The notes under the pieces were generated by a model. That model had not been told where the DNA came from and did not search any database. It was given only the letters and a program-made list of their open reading frames with translations. From assembly GCA_050248375.1 (NCBI GenBank), contig JBFWSL010000064.1, positions 1 through 14,225 of the forward strand: a stretch of DNA of 14,225 nucleotides, given 5' to 3'. Positions 1 to 7,802 of this stretch are shown in pieces. This DNA comes from JAYZVT01 sp050248375 (GTDB lineage Bacteria > Pseudomonadota > Alphaproteobacteria > Rhizobiales > Methyloligellaceae). The position numbers and the translations under genes were made by a program. Numbering within the stretch: the stretch's first letter is position 1; each line of letters begins with the position of its first letter.

Positions 1-1
1 G

Positions 2-988
2 CCGCTGCAGGCGGGACCCGGCGGCTTCCGCGACCTGCGCGACGACAAGGGCGCACCGGTGGACTCCGTCTGGATGGCGCGGCGGCGCGCGCGGCTGATG
101 GAGGTGTTCGAGCGCGTGGTGCCCGACTTCCTGCTGATCGAGACCTATCCTTTCGGCCGCCGGCAGCTCCGGGACGAATATCTCATGCTGCTTGACGCCG
201 CTGCGGCACGGCAGCCCCGGCCCGCGATCGTCTGCTCCATCCGCGACATCCTGCAGGGCGAGGAACGCCCCGAGCGGCTGGACGAGACGGTGCTGCGGCT
301 GCGCTCGTATTTCGACCGCGTGTTCGTGCACGGCGACCCCGCCTTCGCGCCGCTGGAGGACAGTTTCGCGCGGGCGGGCGAGATCGCCGACCTGGTCAGC
401 TACACAGGCTTCGTGGCCGCGCCGGAGACCGCCTACCTGCCGAAGCAAGACACGCCGAAGGGCGAAGTCCTGGTGTCGGCGGGCGGTGGAGCGGTTGGCC
501 CCGCCCTGTTCGACGTAGCCATCGACGCGCGGCCGAAGACCCGCCTCGCCGATGCGCACTGGCGTCTGATCACCGGCCCTCACATGCCCGAGGCGGAGTT
601 CGCCCGGCTGGCCCGGCAGGCGGGGCCGGGCCTGACGGTGGAGCGTTTCCGCGGCGACTTCCGCGCGCTCCTCGGCGCGGCCAGGCTGTCGATCTCCTCT
701 GCGGGATACAACACCAGCCTCGACGTCCTGCGCACGCGCGTTCCGGCCGTGCTCGTCGCCTACAGCGGCGATGGCGGCGAGACGGAACAGGCGCAGCGCG
801 CCGGGCGGCTGGAGACGCTCGGGCTCGCGGCGACGCTGGCGGACAACGCGCTCTCGGGCGACGCGCTCGCGGCGGCGATTGCATCCGCGCTGTCCCTCGC
901 GCCCCGGGATGCGCCCGCGATCGATCTCGACGGCGCGCGCAACACGGTCTTCACCATGCTCGACATGGCCGAGAGCGAGATGCCGTGA
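2..988 (+). CDS. MurG-like glycosyltransferase (5' end outside window)
   Basis: The reading frame is open to the left edge of the window. The GTG at 59 is an internal Val codon, because the residues before it (PLQAGPGGFRDLRDDKGAPV) continue naturally into the body, so the true start lies outside. The 328 visible residues resemble predicted GT-B glycosyltransferases related to MurG. An N-terminal-domain segment (VVPDFLLIETYPFGRRQ) is followed by a linker and a C-terminal Rossmann-like domain starting at VLVSAGGGAVG. That domain carries the family's nucleotide-sugar-binding stretch SSAGYNTSLDVLRTRVPAVL and then ETEQAQRAGRLETLGLA. The expected role is sugar transfer from a nucleotide sugar in the cytoplasm. 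The acceptor cannot be told from the sequence. It converges on the methyltransferase gene with only 17 bp between the two stop codons. Confidence 0.85.
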   Translation, partial: PLQAGPGGFRDLRDDKGAPVDSVWMARRRARLMEVFERVVPDFLLIETYPFGRRQLRDEYLMLLDAAAARQPRPAIVCSIRDILQGEERPERLDETVLRLRSYFDRVFVHGDPAFAPLEDSFARAGEIADLVSYTGFVAAPETAYLPKQDTPKGEVLVSAGGGAVGPALFDVAIDARPKTRLADAHWRLITGPHMPEAEFARLARQAGPGLTVERFRGDFRALLGAARLSISSAGYNTSLDVLRTRVPAVLVAYSGDGGETEQAQRAGRLETLGLAATLADNALSGDALAAAIASALSLAPRDAPAIDLDGARNTVFTMLDMAESEMP

Positions 989-1005
989 GCGGAGGCCCTT
1001 TCTAT

Positions 1006-1722
1006 CTATTTGCGGCCGATGAGCATGAAGCGGGTGTACTTATCCAGCTTGAGCTGGCCTTCGTAGAGCCGTTCGCGCATGGGCGCCTGCGCGGCGAAGG
1101 CGGCGAGGTCGCCGGAACAGTTCACATGCTCGGGGATGGCCCTGTAATCATTGGATTGCAGCGCCATGAGCTGGCCGTCCGGCAGGCTGGCGTACCAGTC
1201 CCCGAAACGGTCCAGATGCTCGCAACTGGTGTTGACGAGCAGGTCGGGCGCCTCGAGACCCGGGGGCGGCGAGGCATAGTCGAGAGCCATGATATCGGCG
1301 CAGCGGAAGGCGAAACGGCCGGAAGGCACATGGCTGGCGTTGAGGCTGAGGGCCACCTCCTCGCAGGCCGGGTTGACGTCAACGACCGTCAGGCGGGAAA
1401 TCTCCAGCCGCCTGTCGGACAGCAGCATGGCGCCGAGCAGGCCGTACCAGCCAGCCAGGACATGCACCCGGCCGATCCCGGGCCCGCAGGCGGCGAGCAG
1501 TTCCTCCTTCAGCCATTTCTTGCAGGCGGTCTGCTTCTTGTTGAGGGCGATGCCCAGCCCCGAGTCGGGAAAGGCGAGCACGGTGTCGCGCACGTCCCTG
1601 ATGAAGGGCTCCTGGTAGAGCACCGCCAGCCCGTCCAGGATGTCCTTGAACGGCAGGACGGCCGGGTCGATGTCCCGGCCCACCGCCTGCGGCCAGACCG
1701 GCCAGCGTTTCGACGCGTCCAT
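1006..1722 (-). CDS. Class I SAM-dependent methyltransferase-like protein
   Basis: This 238-residue protein has the order of a Rossmann-type methyltransferase. A Gly-containing motif I appears as VHVLAGWYGLLGA. An acidic end of strand 2 follows as LTVVDVNP. A later acidic loop reads FRCADIMALDY, and a motif IV-like strand reads DLLVNTSCEHL. The C-terminal part (LMALQSNDYRAIPEHVNCSG) may shape the substrate pocket. I do not recognise the substrate. The ATG at 1722 has GGAAG a few bases upstream, which supports this start. It lies 34 bp downstream of the ABC-like gene on the same strand, so the two are probably co-transcribed. No signal peptide or membrane segment is visible. The fold is a confident call; the specific function is not known. 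Confidence 0.75.
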   Translation of the reverse strand: MDASKRWPVWPQAVGRDIDPAVLPFKDILDGLAVLYQEPFIRDVRDTVLAFPDSGLGIALNKKQTACKKWLKEELLAACGPGIGRVHVLAGWYGLLGAMLLSDRRLEISRLTVVDVNPACEEVALSLNASHVPSGRFAFRCADIMALDYASPPPGLEAPDLLVNTSCEHLDRFGDWYASLPDGQLMALQSNDYRAIPEHVNCSGDLAAFAAQAPMRERLYEGQLKLDKYTRFMLIGRK

Positions 1723-1756
1723 GGCTTCCGTCCCCCGCCCCGCGCGAATGCCGCGC

Positions 1757-4700
1757 TCAGGCGGCCTTCTGCATCTGGCTGAGCGTGGAGGCGAGGCGCT
1801 CGCTGGCGATGCGCGCCACGTTGGCGGCGACCTTGGGGTCGCTGCGGACGATCTGGAGGAACGGCTCCTTGTCGATCTGCAGCATGTCCACCCTGGAGAA
1901 AGCGCGGGCGCCAGCGGTGCGCGGCACGGTGGCCAGCAGCGATGTCTCTCCGATCAGGGAGTCCTTGCCGAGACGCGCGACCACGCGCTCGCCGGCCTGA
2001 CCCTGATTCAGCACGATCTCCACGTCGCCGGACAGAACCACATAGGCCGTGTCGCCCATCAGGCCCTGCTTCATGATGTCCTCCCCGCTCTCGAAGGTGA
2101 CGCGCTTGGACCCGAACGCCAGCAGCTTGAGATCGGTGGGATTGATCTCGCTGAACAGTGGGACGCGGGCAAGCGCGGCGGCCTCGGCCTGGATGGCGAA
2201 GGGCGTGGCACCGGCTTCCTCCCCCTCCTCCGCGGAGACCACTTCCTCCCTGGCATCGACGATGCGCTTCTGGACGCGGCCATTGCGCAGCACCAGAACC
2301 TCATCGAACTCGGCCGCATTGGGCATCTCGCCGTCGATCCAGATCAGTGTCGTGGCGGACAGCAGGGCGGCGATGTTCTTGCGGATGCGGTCGCGCGCCT
2401 CCCGGTCGAGCGAGCCGAGGGCATCGTTCACCACGAGGATATCCGGGCGCTTGATGACGGCGCGGGCGAGCGCGAGACACTGGCGAGCCGCCGTGGGCAG
2501 CCTCTGGCCGGCGATGCCGACCTCCACGTCGCGCGCGAGCATGACGATGTCGCGGAACAGGCCATGCTCGGTGAGCACGTCGCGGATCATCTCGTCCACG
2601 CGCTGTTCGGAATTCGCGCGGGCCTGGGTGACACGGCCCATGAGGAGGTTGGCGCGGACGTGCAGGCAGTCGTTGAAGGCGTTGGGATCGTAGAAGGCGA
2701 TGCCCGACTTGAGGTCTTCGGGAATGCGCTCGTGCAGGAGCCGGCGCGCCTCCACCAGCTTGGCCTGGAAGGCCTCGTCGATGCGGCCGAAGCGGTGGCG
2801 CTGGGGTATGAGCTGCGCGGTGAGCGAGATCAGTTCGGCGACGTCATTGTCACCGAGCCTGGCGGCGCCATGTTCGCGCACCTTGTTGACGACGCGGCGC
2901 AGCCGGTCGAGAGCGAGCGGATCAATGAAGGCGAACCGCTCCATGAGCCCGGCGTCGGCGTCGGCGTCGCCGAACAGCTCGACCACTTCGCGCGCGACCT
3001 CGAGGCCGATGTCCCGGAACTGGGCCTCGATGCCGGCCTCGCGCAGGATCGAGCGAACGAAGCTGTTCTGGCCGAGACGGTTGAACGCGAAACGGCCGTT
3101 GCGGGGTTCGCCAAACAGCAAGTTCGAACCCACCGAGATGGTGGGATTGTAGTCGTCGAAGTAGAAGTGGTTGACCAGCGGTGCCAGTTCGGGATCCGCG
3201 CGCAGGCGTTCCAGAACGGCGTTCCGGGCCTCGAAGATCTTCTCCGCCAGCCCGGGATGACGCGAAAGGTCGGGGAAGGACCCCAGCGCGCGCTGGAACA
3301 TGGACTCCTCAAGCTCGACCGCCTTGATGACATCGAACCACCAGTTGGCGAAATCGTCCTCGCTGGCACACGCGGCGATACCGAGATCGCGCCAGTTCTG
3401 GTGGATGTCGTAGGGGCTGTTGCCGGAGGCGATGGCCTCGGCAAGGTCGTAGGTGCCGCCATCGGGCTTCACCGGAACCCGGTGCTGGAGGCTGAATTCG
3501 GTGTTGTAGCCGACGGTTCCGTCGAAGATGTAGGAATCGGCTCCGGCATAGGCCATGCGGGTGCCGATGGTCTTGTCGGAATAGGACGACAGCGGCCGGT
3601 CCGCGATGAGGATGCGGCCCTCGGTGGGCGTGAGCATGTTGGTCATGCTCTGGGCGAGCTTGTCGCGCCCTATAGCGCCGGAAACGACCGCCAGCCTGCC
3701 GCCCGGACGTATGTTGAACGACACCTTGTCGAGGGTCTTGGCGCCATCGTCGTCGATGACCGTGACATTCTCGAAGGCGACCGGGCCGTTCAGGCGCTCG
3801 GACCCGGCCTCCTCATGGTCGAGCTTCTTCTCGCTCAGCAGCGAAGGCAGCTCGAAGCTGGCGACGAGTTGCTCGTACTTGATGTCGGCGTCGCCGCGGC
3901 GCTGGTAGTATTTCAGCAATTCCTTCCATGGGGTGGTCAGGTTGTTGTAGGCCGCAAGCGCGGCGACCAGGGAGCCGACCGTGAGGCGGCCGTCGATGAT
4001 GAGCAGACCGCCAACCAGGTAGAACAGGAAGGGCGTCAGCTTGAGCATGAAGACGTTCAGCGCCTTCATGAAATACTTCAGCCGGAACAGTTCGTAGCGG
4101 ACCTTGTAGAGGCCCTCGAGATGGCGGCTGAAATCGGCCTGGGTGAACACCGCGGCGTTGTTGGCGCGGATGTCGCGGATGCCGGATACGGACTCGCCGA
4201 CGCGGCCCGACAGCGCACGGGCGCGGTTCACCCTTTCCTTGTTGAGCAGGTTGATGCGCCGCTGCAGCTTGGGAATGATCCACGCCTGGAACGGAATGAG
4301 CGCTACGGATGCCGCGCCCAGGATCGGGTCCTGCGCGAACATGAAGAACAGGATGACGAGCAGCGTGCCTCCCTGGAACACCGGCAGGGCGATGGCGTCG
4401 GCGATGAACTCGCGGATCAGCTCCACCTCGCCCGCGAGCATGGTGGACAGCTCGCCCTGGGAGACGCGCTGGAAATGCGGCAGGGGAAAGCGGAGGATGC
4501 GCTGGTAGAGCATGAAACGCAGGCGCCGGGTCATGCGCTCCGATGTCTGGTTCTTGTAGGTATTCACCGTCTGCAGAAAGAAGGCGTTGGCCAGCAGCAT
4601 CAGCAGGAAGACCATGCAGAGCGCGACCAGATACATCTTCTGGTCCATCTCGATGCCGAGATAGGTGACCGGGAAGCCATGCTTGCCCTTGAGAGCATCG

Positions 4701-4828
4701 TTGACGATTATCTTCGGCAGCTCGAGCGAGTAGTAGAGGAACGGAAACGAAGCGACCGTGATCAGGGTTATGATGAGCTGCTGGCGCTTGCTGTACCGCC
4801 AGATGAATCCGTAAATGCTCTTTTCCAT
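1757..4828 (-). CDS. ABC exporter-like protein with degenerate ATPase domain and C-terminal cNMP-binding domain
   Basis: Start chosen at the ATG giving MEKSIYGFIWRYSKR (1023 residues). Upstream ATGs at 4849 and 4870, and a frame open to 4918, are alternatives. Residues 15-310 form an ABC exporter membrane domain with hydrophobic segments near 17-35, 66-86, 150-190 and 255-300. The nucleotide-binding domain starts near 350 but its motifs are altered. Walker A reads GAIGRDKL (384-391) instead of GxxGxGKS/T. The Q-loop Gln is Ala430. LSGGQ reads LPTAA (777-781). Walker B plus catalytic Glu reads ILVVND (797-802), and no H-loop His is seen after TTLIWI (826-831). The D-loop GSLD (805-808) is kept. 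About 320 extra residues (440-760) separate the Q-loop and signature regions. Residues 885-1005 are a cyclic-nucleotide-binding domain whose phosphate cassette keeps G960, E961 and R970-T-A. I infer an inner-membrane transporter-like or receptor-like protein that probably cannot hydrolyse ATP by itself. Confidence 0.85.
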   Translation of the reverse strand: MEKSIYGFIWRYSKRQQLIITLITVASFPFLYYSLELPKIIVNDALKGKHGFPVTYLGIEMDQKMYLVALCMVFLLMLLANAFFLQTVNTYKNQTSERMTRRLRFMLYQRILRFPLPHFQRVSQGELSTMLAGEVELIREFIADAIALPVFQGGTLLVILFFMFAQDPILGAASVALIPFQAWIIPKLQRRINLLNKERVNRARALSGRVGESVSGIRDIRANNAAVFTQADFSRHLEGLYKVRYELFRLKYFMKALNVFMLKLTPFLFYLVGGLLIIDGRLTVGSLVAALAAYNNLTTPWKELLKYYQRRGDADIKYEQLVASFELPSLLSEKKLDHEEAGSERLNGPVAFENVTVIDDDGAKTLDKVSFNIRPGGRLAVVSGAIGRDKLAQSMTNMLTPTEGRILIADRPLSSYSDKTIGTRMAYAGADSYIFDGTVGYNTEFSLQHRVPVKPDGGTYDLAEAIASGNSPYDIHQNWRDLGIAACASEDDFANWWFDVIKAVELEESMFQRALGSFPDLSRHPGLAEKIFEARNAVLERLRADPELAPLVNHFYFDDYNPTISVGSNLLFGEPRNGRFAFNRLGQNSFVRSILREAGIEAQFRDIGLEVAREVVELFGDADADAGLMERFAFIDPLALDRLRRVVNKVREHGAARLGDNDVAELISLTAQLIPQRHRFGRIDEAFQAKLVEARRLLHERIPEDLKSGIAFYDPNAFNDCLHVRANLLMGRVTQARANSEQRVDEMIRDVLTEHGLFRDIVMLARDVEVGIAGQRLPTAARQCLALARAVIKRPDILVVNDALGSLDREARDRIRKNIAALLSATTLIWIDGEMPNAAEFDEVLVLRNGRVQKRIVDAREEVVSAEEGEEAGATPFAIQAEAAALARVPLFSEINPTDLKLLAFGSKRVTFESGEDIMKQGLMGDTAYVVLSGDVEIVLNQGQAGERVVARLGKDSLIGETSLLATVPRTAGARAFSRVDMLQIDKEPFLQIVRSDPKVAANVARIASERLASTLSQMQKAA

Positions 4829-4889
4829 GACAGTACCGGCCGCCGGCATGACTGACGACGCCCCCCTCATGTTGGATAAAATCGCGGCG

Positions 4890-4918
4890 ATCAGACCACT
4901 TGCCGCCCGCCTTGACAA
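4890..4918 (-). promoter_or_regulatory. Possible promoter of the ABC-like/methyltransferase pair
   Basis: On the minus strand TTGTCA (4918-4913, five of six matches to TTGACA) is followed after 17 bp by TCTGAT (4895-4890, four of six matches to TATAAT). This lies 60-90 bp upstream of the preferred ABC start. The fit is moderate and the region is GC-rich, so a chance match is possible. Confidence 0.3.
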
Positions 4919-4980
4919 TCCCGTGCGTGGCCCGGCTCCACCGGCGGGCGGAGCCTCGTTCCGGCGCGAGCGGGCGCGCC

Positions 4981-5655
4981 ATGAAAGGGCCGGCTGGCTT
5001 GAACCAATCCTTTGAAAACCTGCGATTTCTGGCGGCTCCGGGGGCGGCGGACGCGCTCGGGCGCATCCGCCAGGCGGCCCGGGAGACGGCGCTGGCCCTG
5101 CCGGGAAACCCGGCCTCCCAGGAGACGGGCATCCGGAGGGTGATCGCCATCGCGGCCAGGGAGATCGGCAACGGCCTGACGGTGGACGGGCGGGCGCTGG
5201 CAGGCGCCGGCAGGGTGATCCGGCTCGGCAAGGAGGCGGTCGGCGCGGGACGCCTCAAGCTGCAACTGTTTCCCCTGCAGGCGGGGGAGATGCATCCGCC
5301 ACATGCCCATGACGACCTGCTGAGCTGCCAGGTGGTGCTGGCGGGGCGGGTGCGCATGCGGGAATACAGCCTCGTGCGCCGGGTCGACGAGCGCAGCATC
5401 GAGGTGGCGGCCGAGCCCGTGAAGATACTGGAAAGGGGCCAGGGCACCTTCACCCTGCAATATCGCAACAACATCCACTGGCAGGAGGGACTGGAGCCCG
5501 GCACCGTCCTGCTCAACATCAACTGGCAGGGCTATCTGCCGCCCTCGGAAATGTCGCAGGACCGCGGCCAGTCCGGCCGCCGCCATCTGGACTGGGAGGC
5601 GGCTGTGCCGGCGGATACGCCCGGGCGGCTTATCGTGCCCGAGCTCGCGGCCTGA
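4981..5655 (+). CDS. Cupin-like protein of unknown function
   Basis: The ATG at 4981 gives 224 residues. Earlier in-frame starts from 4900 would run into the promoter region of the divergent ABC-like gene, so this one is preferred, although no strong Shine-Dalgarno precedes it. The N-terminal half is mostly helical with no recognised domain. From about residue 92 the pattern is cupin-like: LQLFPLQAGEMHPPHAHDD holds H105, H108 and H110, followed by VVLAGRVRMREY. A later strand, LQYRNNIHWQEG, supplies H166. These histidines could hold a metal ion, as in cupins and cysteine-dioxygenase-like enzymes. The usual Glu of cupin motif 1 is not obvious. It has no signal peptide. The antisense frame of similar length lacks any recognisable motif. 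The fold call is moderate; no substrate can be named. Confidence 0.65.
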   Translation: MKGPAGLNQSFENLRFLAAPGAADALGRIRQAARETALALPGNPASQETGIRRVIAIAAREIGNGLTVDGRALAGAGRVIRLGKEAVGAGRLKLQLFPLQAGEMHPPHAHDDLLSCQVVLAGRVRMREYSLVRRVDERSIEVAAEPVKILERGQGTFTLQYRNNIHWQEGLEPGTVLLNINWQGYLPPSEMSQDRGQSGRRHLDWEAAVPADTPGRLIVPELAA

Positions 5656-5671
5656 CGCGCCGCGCCCCGGG

Positions 5672-6298
5672 TCAGTTGACGTATTTCACCGAACAGCCAT
5701 AGGCGCGGGTGGCGGCGGGGTCCGCGGGCTTGCCGGCGGCGACGGCGGCCAGCGCCGTCGTGACGTAGTTCTTCGCGCCGGGCACGTCGTCGACGTTGGA
5801 CGTCGGCTTGTCGTCGATGGCGCCCTTGTAGGCGAGCCTGCCTTCGGGGGTGATGACATACATGTGCGGCGTGGCGGTCGCCGCGTAGGCATGGCCGATC
5901 CTGCCCTCGGGATCGAGGATGACGGCGGCGGGGGCCGCGTCGCGGTCCTTCGTCAGCTTGTTGGCCTCCTCGCCGCTGACATGGCCCTGCTGGCCGGGCC
6001 CGGAGGAAATCACCGTCAGCCAGACGACGCCGTCGGCCGCGGCCTGCTTCTGCAGCTTCTGCATGTTGCCGCTGTTGTAGTGCTTGCGCACATAGGGGCA
6101 GCCGTCATTGGTCCATTCCAGAACAACGGTCCTGCCTTTCAGCTCGGAGAGCCTGTGGGTCTTGCCATCGGCATCGGCGCCCGTGAAGTCGGGGGCCGGC
6201 TCGCCGATCACCGGCTCGGCCATGGCGGGCGGCGCCATGAGCAGCGCGGCGGCGAAAAAGGCGGCAAGCGGGGAAATTTTCAGCGGAGAGGCAGACAT
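5672..6298 (-). CDS. Exported redoxin (AhpC/TSA-like thioredoxin-fold protein)
   Basis: The ATG at 6298 has GGGAG eight bases upstream and opens a clear signal peptide: a short polar N-terminus, hydrophobic core LAAFFAAALLMA, and likely cleavage after Ala27 in AMA-EPV. It is preferred over the in-frame ATG at 6379, which would bury the signal. The mature part begins GEPAPDFTGADADGK, typical of redoxins. It has the active-site region EWTNDGCPYVRKHY with C67, where the usual CxxC is CPYV, so only one active-site Cys is present. A second Cys, C202, sits near the C-terminus (YGCSVKY) and could be a resolving residue. The cis-Pro region reads TATPHMYVITPEGRLAYKG. The expected place is the periplasm, with a role in thiol or peroxide chemistry. 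The total length is 208 residues. It lies 95 bp downstream of cbpM on the same strand. Confidence 0.85.
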   Translation of the reverse strand: MSASPLKISPLAAFFAAALLMAPPAMAEPVIGEPAPDFTGADADGKTHRLSELKGRTVVLEWTNDGCPYVRKHYNSGNMQKLQKQAAADGVVWLTVISSGPGQQGHVSGEEANKLTKDRDAAPAAVILDPEGRIGHAYAATATPHMYVITPEGRLAYKGAIDDKPTSNVDDVPGAKNYVTTALAAVAAGKPADPAATRAYGCSVKYVN

Positions 6299-6305
6299 CG
6301 AGTTC

Positions 6306-6337
6306 ACTCCCGTCCAAGCTGCTGGATTGACGGGAGT
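6306..6337 (-). promoter_or_regulatory. Inverted repeat covering the redoxin Shine-Dalgarno
   Basis: ACTCCCGTC (6306-6314) and GACGGGAGT (6329-6337) are perfect 9-bp inverted arms with 14 bp between. Read on the redoxin strand, the proximal arm contains the GGGAG Shine-Dalgarno and the distal arm contains its complement. It could be an RNA hairpin that hides the ribosome site, or a DNA operator with half-sites about two helical turns apart. A possible promoter lies just upstream: -35 TTGTCA at 6364-6359, 18 bp, -10 GATACT at 6340-6335. It would overlap the distal arm, which favours the operator reading if it is real. Confidence 0.5.
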
Positions 6338-6393
6338 ATCGGGGGCCGGCGGCGGCGATGACAAGTCAGCGCCATACAAATCCCGGTGAACGG

Positions 6394-6726
6394 TTATTCC
6401 GACTGCAAAGCCTTGATGCGCTCGACAATGGCGGCGCGGATGTCCTGTGGCTGTTCGTCGATGGCGCGCATGAAGCAGCGGAGCTCGCGGCGCAGTCCGT
6501 AGAGCTGGTCGATGAGCGACAGCACAACCGGCACGGCTTCCGCATCGACCGACATGTCGTCGCGAAGCTGGCGGATGAGATCGACGCGGGCGACGTCCAC
6601 CTCGGTATAGGCATAGCCCTGCTCACCGGCGGCCGGGGCAAGCCAGCCGCGCTTGACCCAGCGGCGCAGGCGCTCGACGGAGACGCCGCCAACCTGGATC
6701 GTCACTTCCTCCTCGGCGTAGATCAT
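6394..6726 (-). CDS. cbpM: Chaperone modulator CbpM (MerR-like)
   Basis: This 110-residue protein starts at the ATG at 6726, overlapping the stop codon of cbpA by 4 bp (ATGA), a sign of coupled translation. A MerR-like winged-helix N-terminus (VSVERLRRWVKRGWLAPAAG, then YAYTEVDVARVDLIRQLRDD) is followed by a helical part, VPVVLSLIDQLYGLRRELRCF, as in CbpM. In Escherichia coli, CbpM binds the J domain of CbpA and blocks its co-chaperone and DNA-binding activities. The position directly after a CbpA-type gene makes this role likely. The ATG was chosen because the longer open frame to 7728 only shadows cbpA. Confidence 0.88.
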   Translation of the reverse strand: MIYAEEEVTIQVGGVSVERLRRWVKRGWLAPAAGEQGYAYTEVDVARVDLIRQLRDDMSVDAEAVPVVLSLIDQLYGLRRELRCFMRAIDEQPQDIRAAIVERIKALQSE

Positions 6727-7682
6727 GACGACACCTTGAGACCCGCGCGCGGGTGATAGCCGTGCGCGTCCTTCCATCTGGTCATGAACTGCCTGAGCTC
6801 GTCGTCGACCTGGCGCGGCATGACGATCTTCAGCTTCACGAGCTGGTCGCCCGCGGGCCGTCCCCTGGACTCCACGCCCTTGCCCTTGAGGCGTAGGGTC
6901 TGGCCGCTGTTGGCACCGGCGGGAATGGTCATGTTGACGCTGCCGGTGACGGTGGGCACCTCCACCTTGGCGCCCAGAACCGCCTCGTCGAGGGTGATGG
7001 GCAGCTCCAGCAGGATATCGTCGCCCTCGCGGGTGAAATGCGGATGCGGGCTCACCTGGAGCTGGATCAGCGCGTCTCCGGCCGGTCCGCCGTTGACGCC
7101 GGGGCCGCCCTTGCCCTTCAGCCGGATGGTCTGGCCGTCGGCGACGCCGCGCGGGATCGACACGTCGAGATCGCCGCCGCCGGGCAGCGTGATGCGGCGG
7201 GTGCCCCCGTTCACCGCCTCCATGAAGCCGATCTTGAGATTGTAGCGCAGGTCCTGTCCCGGCATGGGGAAACGGCCGCCTCCCATACCGGCGCCAGGGC
7301 CCGCTCCGGGGCCGCCCGTCTGGCCGCCGCCGCGGCGGAACAGGTCGGCGAAGACGTCGCCGAGATCGGCGAAATCCTGATAGCCGGCGCTCGAATGATA
7401 CTGGTGGCCCGCGTCGGTATCCGCATATTGCCGGTAGAAGCGCTGCTCGGCCTTCTCCGCGCCGGTCTCGTCGATCTCGCCACGGTCGTAGCGGGCGCGC
7501 TTGTCCTTGTCGCCGAGGATGGCATAGGCGGCGGAAATGTCCTTGAACTCCTGCTCGGCCTTCTTGTCGCCGGGGTTCAGGTCCGGGTGCAGCTTCTTGG
7601 CGAGCTTGCGGTAGGCCTTGCGGATGTCCGCCTCCGAGGCCGACTTGGCAACGCCCAGACGGGCATACAGATCCTTGCTCAT
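6723..7682 (-). CDS. cbpA: DnaJ-like co-chaperone CbpA (curved-DNA-binding protein type)
   Basis: The 319-residue protein has an N-terminal J domain (residues 3-68) with the HPD tripeptide at 32-34 in AKKLHPDLNPGDKK, which stimulates DnaK ATPase activity. A Gly-rich linker runs from about 110 to 140 (GGGQTGGPGAGPGAGMGGG). It is followed by two DnaJ C-terminal substrate-binding subdomains, recognised by QDLRYNLKIGFMEAVNGG and LLELPITLDEAVLGAKVEVPT. The Cys-rich zinc-finger domain of true DnaJ is absent, which defines the CbpA class. The ATG at 7682 is preceded by GGAG at a suitable distance. It is likely followed in the same transcript by cbpM. The upstream gap, 7683-7802, has an AT-rich patch near 7735-7775 that probably carries the promoter, but no clean -35/-10 pair or heat-shock promoter was seen. 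Confidence 0.93.
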   Translation of the reverse strand: MSKDLYARLGVAKSASEADIRKAYRKLAKKLHPDLNPGDKKAEQEFKDISAAYAILGDKDKRARYDRGEIDETGAEKAEQRFYRQYADTDAGHQYHSSAGYQDFADLGDVFADLFRRGGGQTGGPGAGPGAGMGGGRFPMPGQDLRYNLKIGFMEAVNGGTRRITLPGGGDLDVSIPRGVADGQTIRLKGKGGPGVNGGPAGDALIQLQVSPHPHFTREGDDILLELPITLDEAVLGAKVEVPTVTGSVNMTIPAGANSGQTLRLKGKGVESRGRPAGDQLVKLKIVMPRQVDDELRQFMTRWKDAHGYHPRAGLKVSS

Positions 7683-7802
7683 TCCTGCTCCACCACGCCA
7701 GCCGCGCGCATGGCGCGGGCGTCCGCATATTCCGGGAAATTTCTCCTGTAGAGCTAATTATTGCATGATCAGGATCAAGGGCGCGACGGCTGTCTGCGGA
7801 GC

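Noticed and set aside
2951..2968. Three GGCGTC hexamers in a row
   Set aside because: They encode alternating Asp and Ala in frame within the ABC-like gene; three copies in a GC-rich gene is not remarkable.
1640..4855. A 1071-codon open frame on the plus strand opposite the ABC-like gene
   Set aside because: It has no recognisable motif and is antisense to a gene with clear membrane, ABC and cNMP-binding domains. Long antisense frames are expected at this GC content.
4912..4917. A perfect TTGACA on the plus strand before the cupin-like gene
   Set aside because: No -10-like sequence lies 16-18 bp downstream, so it is not called as a promoter.
3813..5522. A 569-codon minus-strand frame spanning the ABC-like start and the cupin-like gene
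   Set aside because: Its protein is Arg/Pro/Ala-rich without motifs, and it crosses two better-supported genes and their divergent promoter gap.
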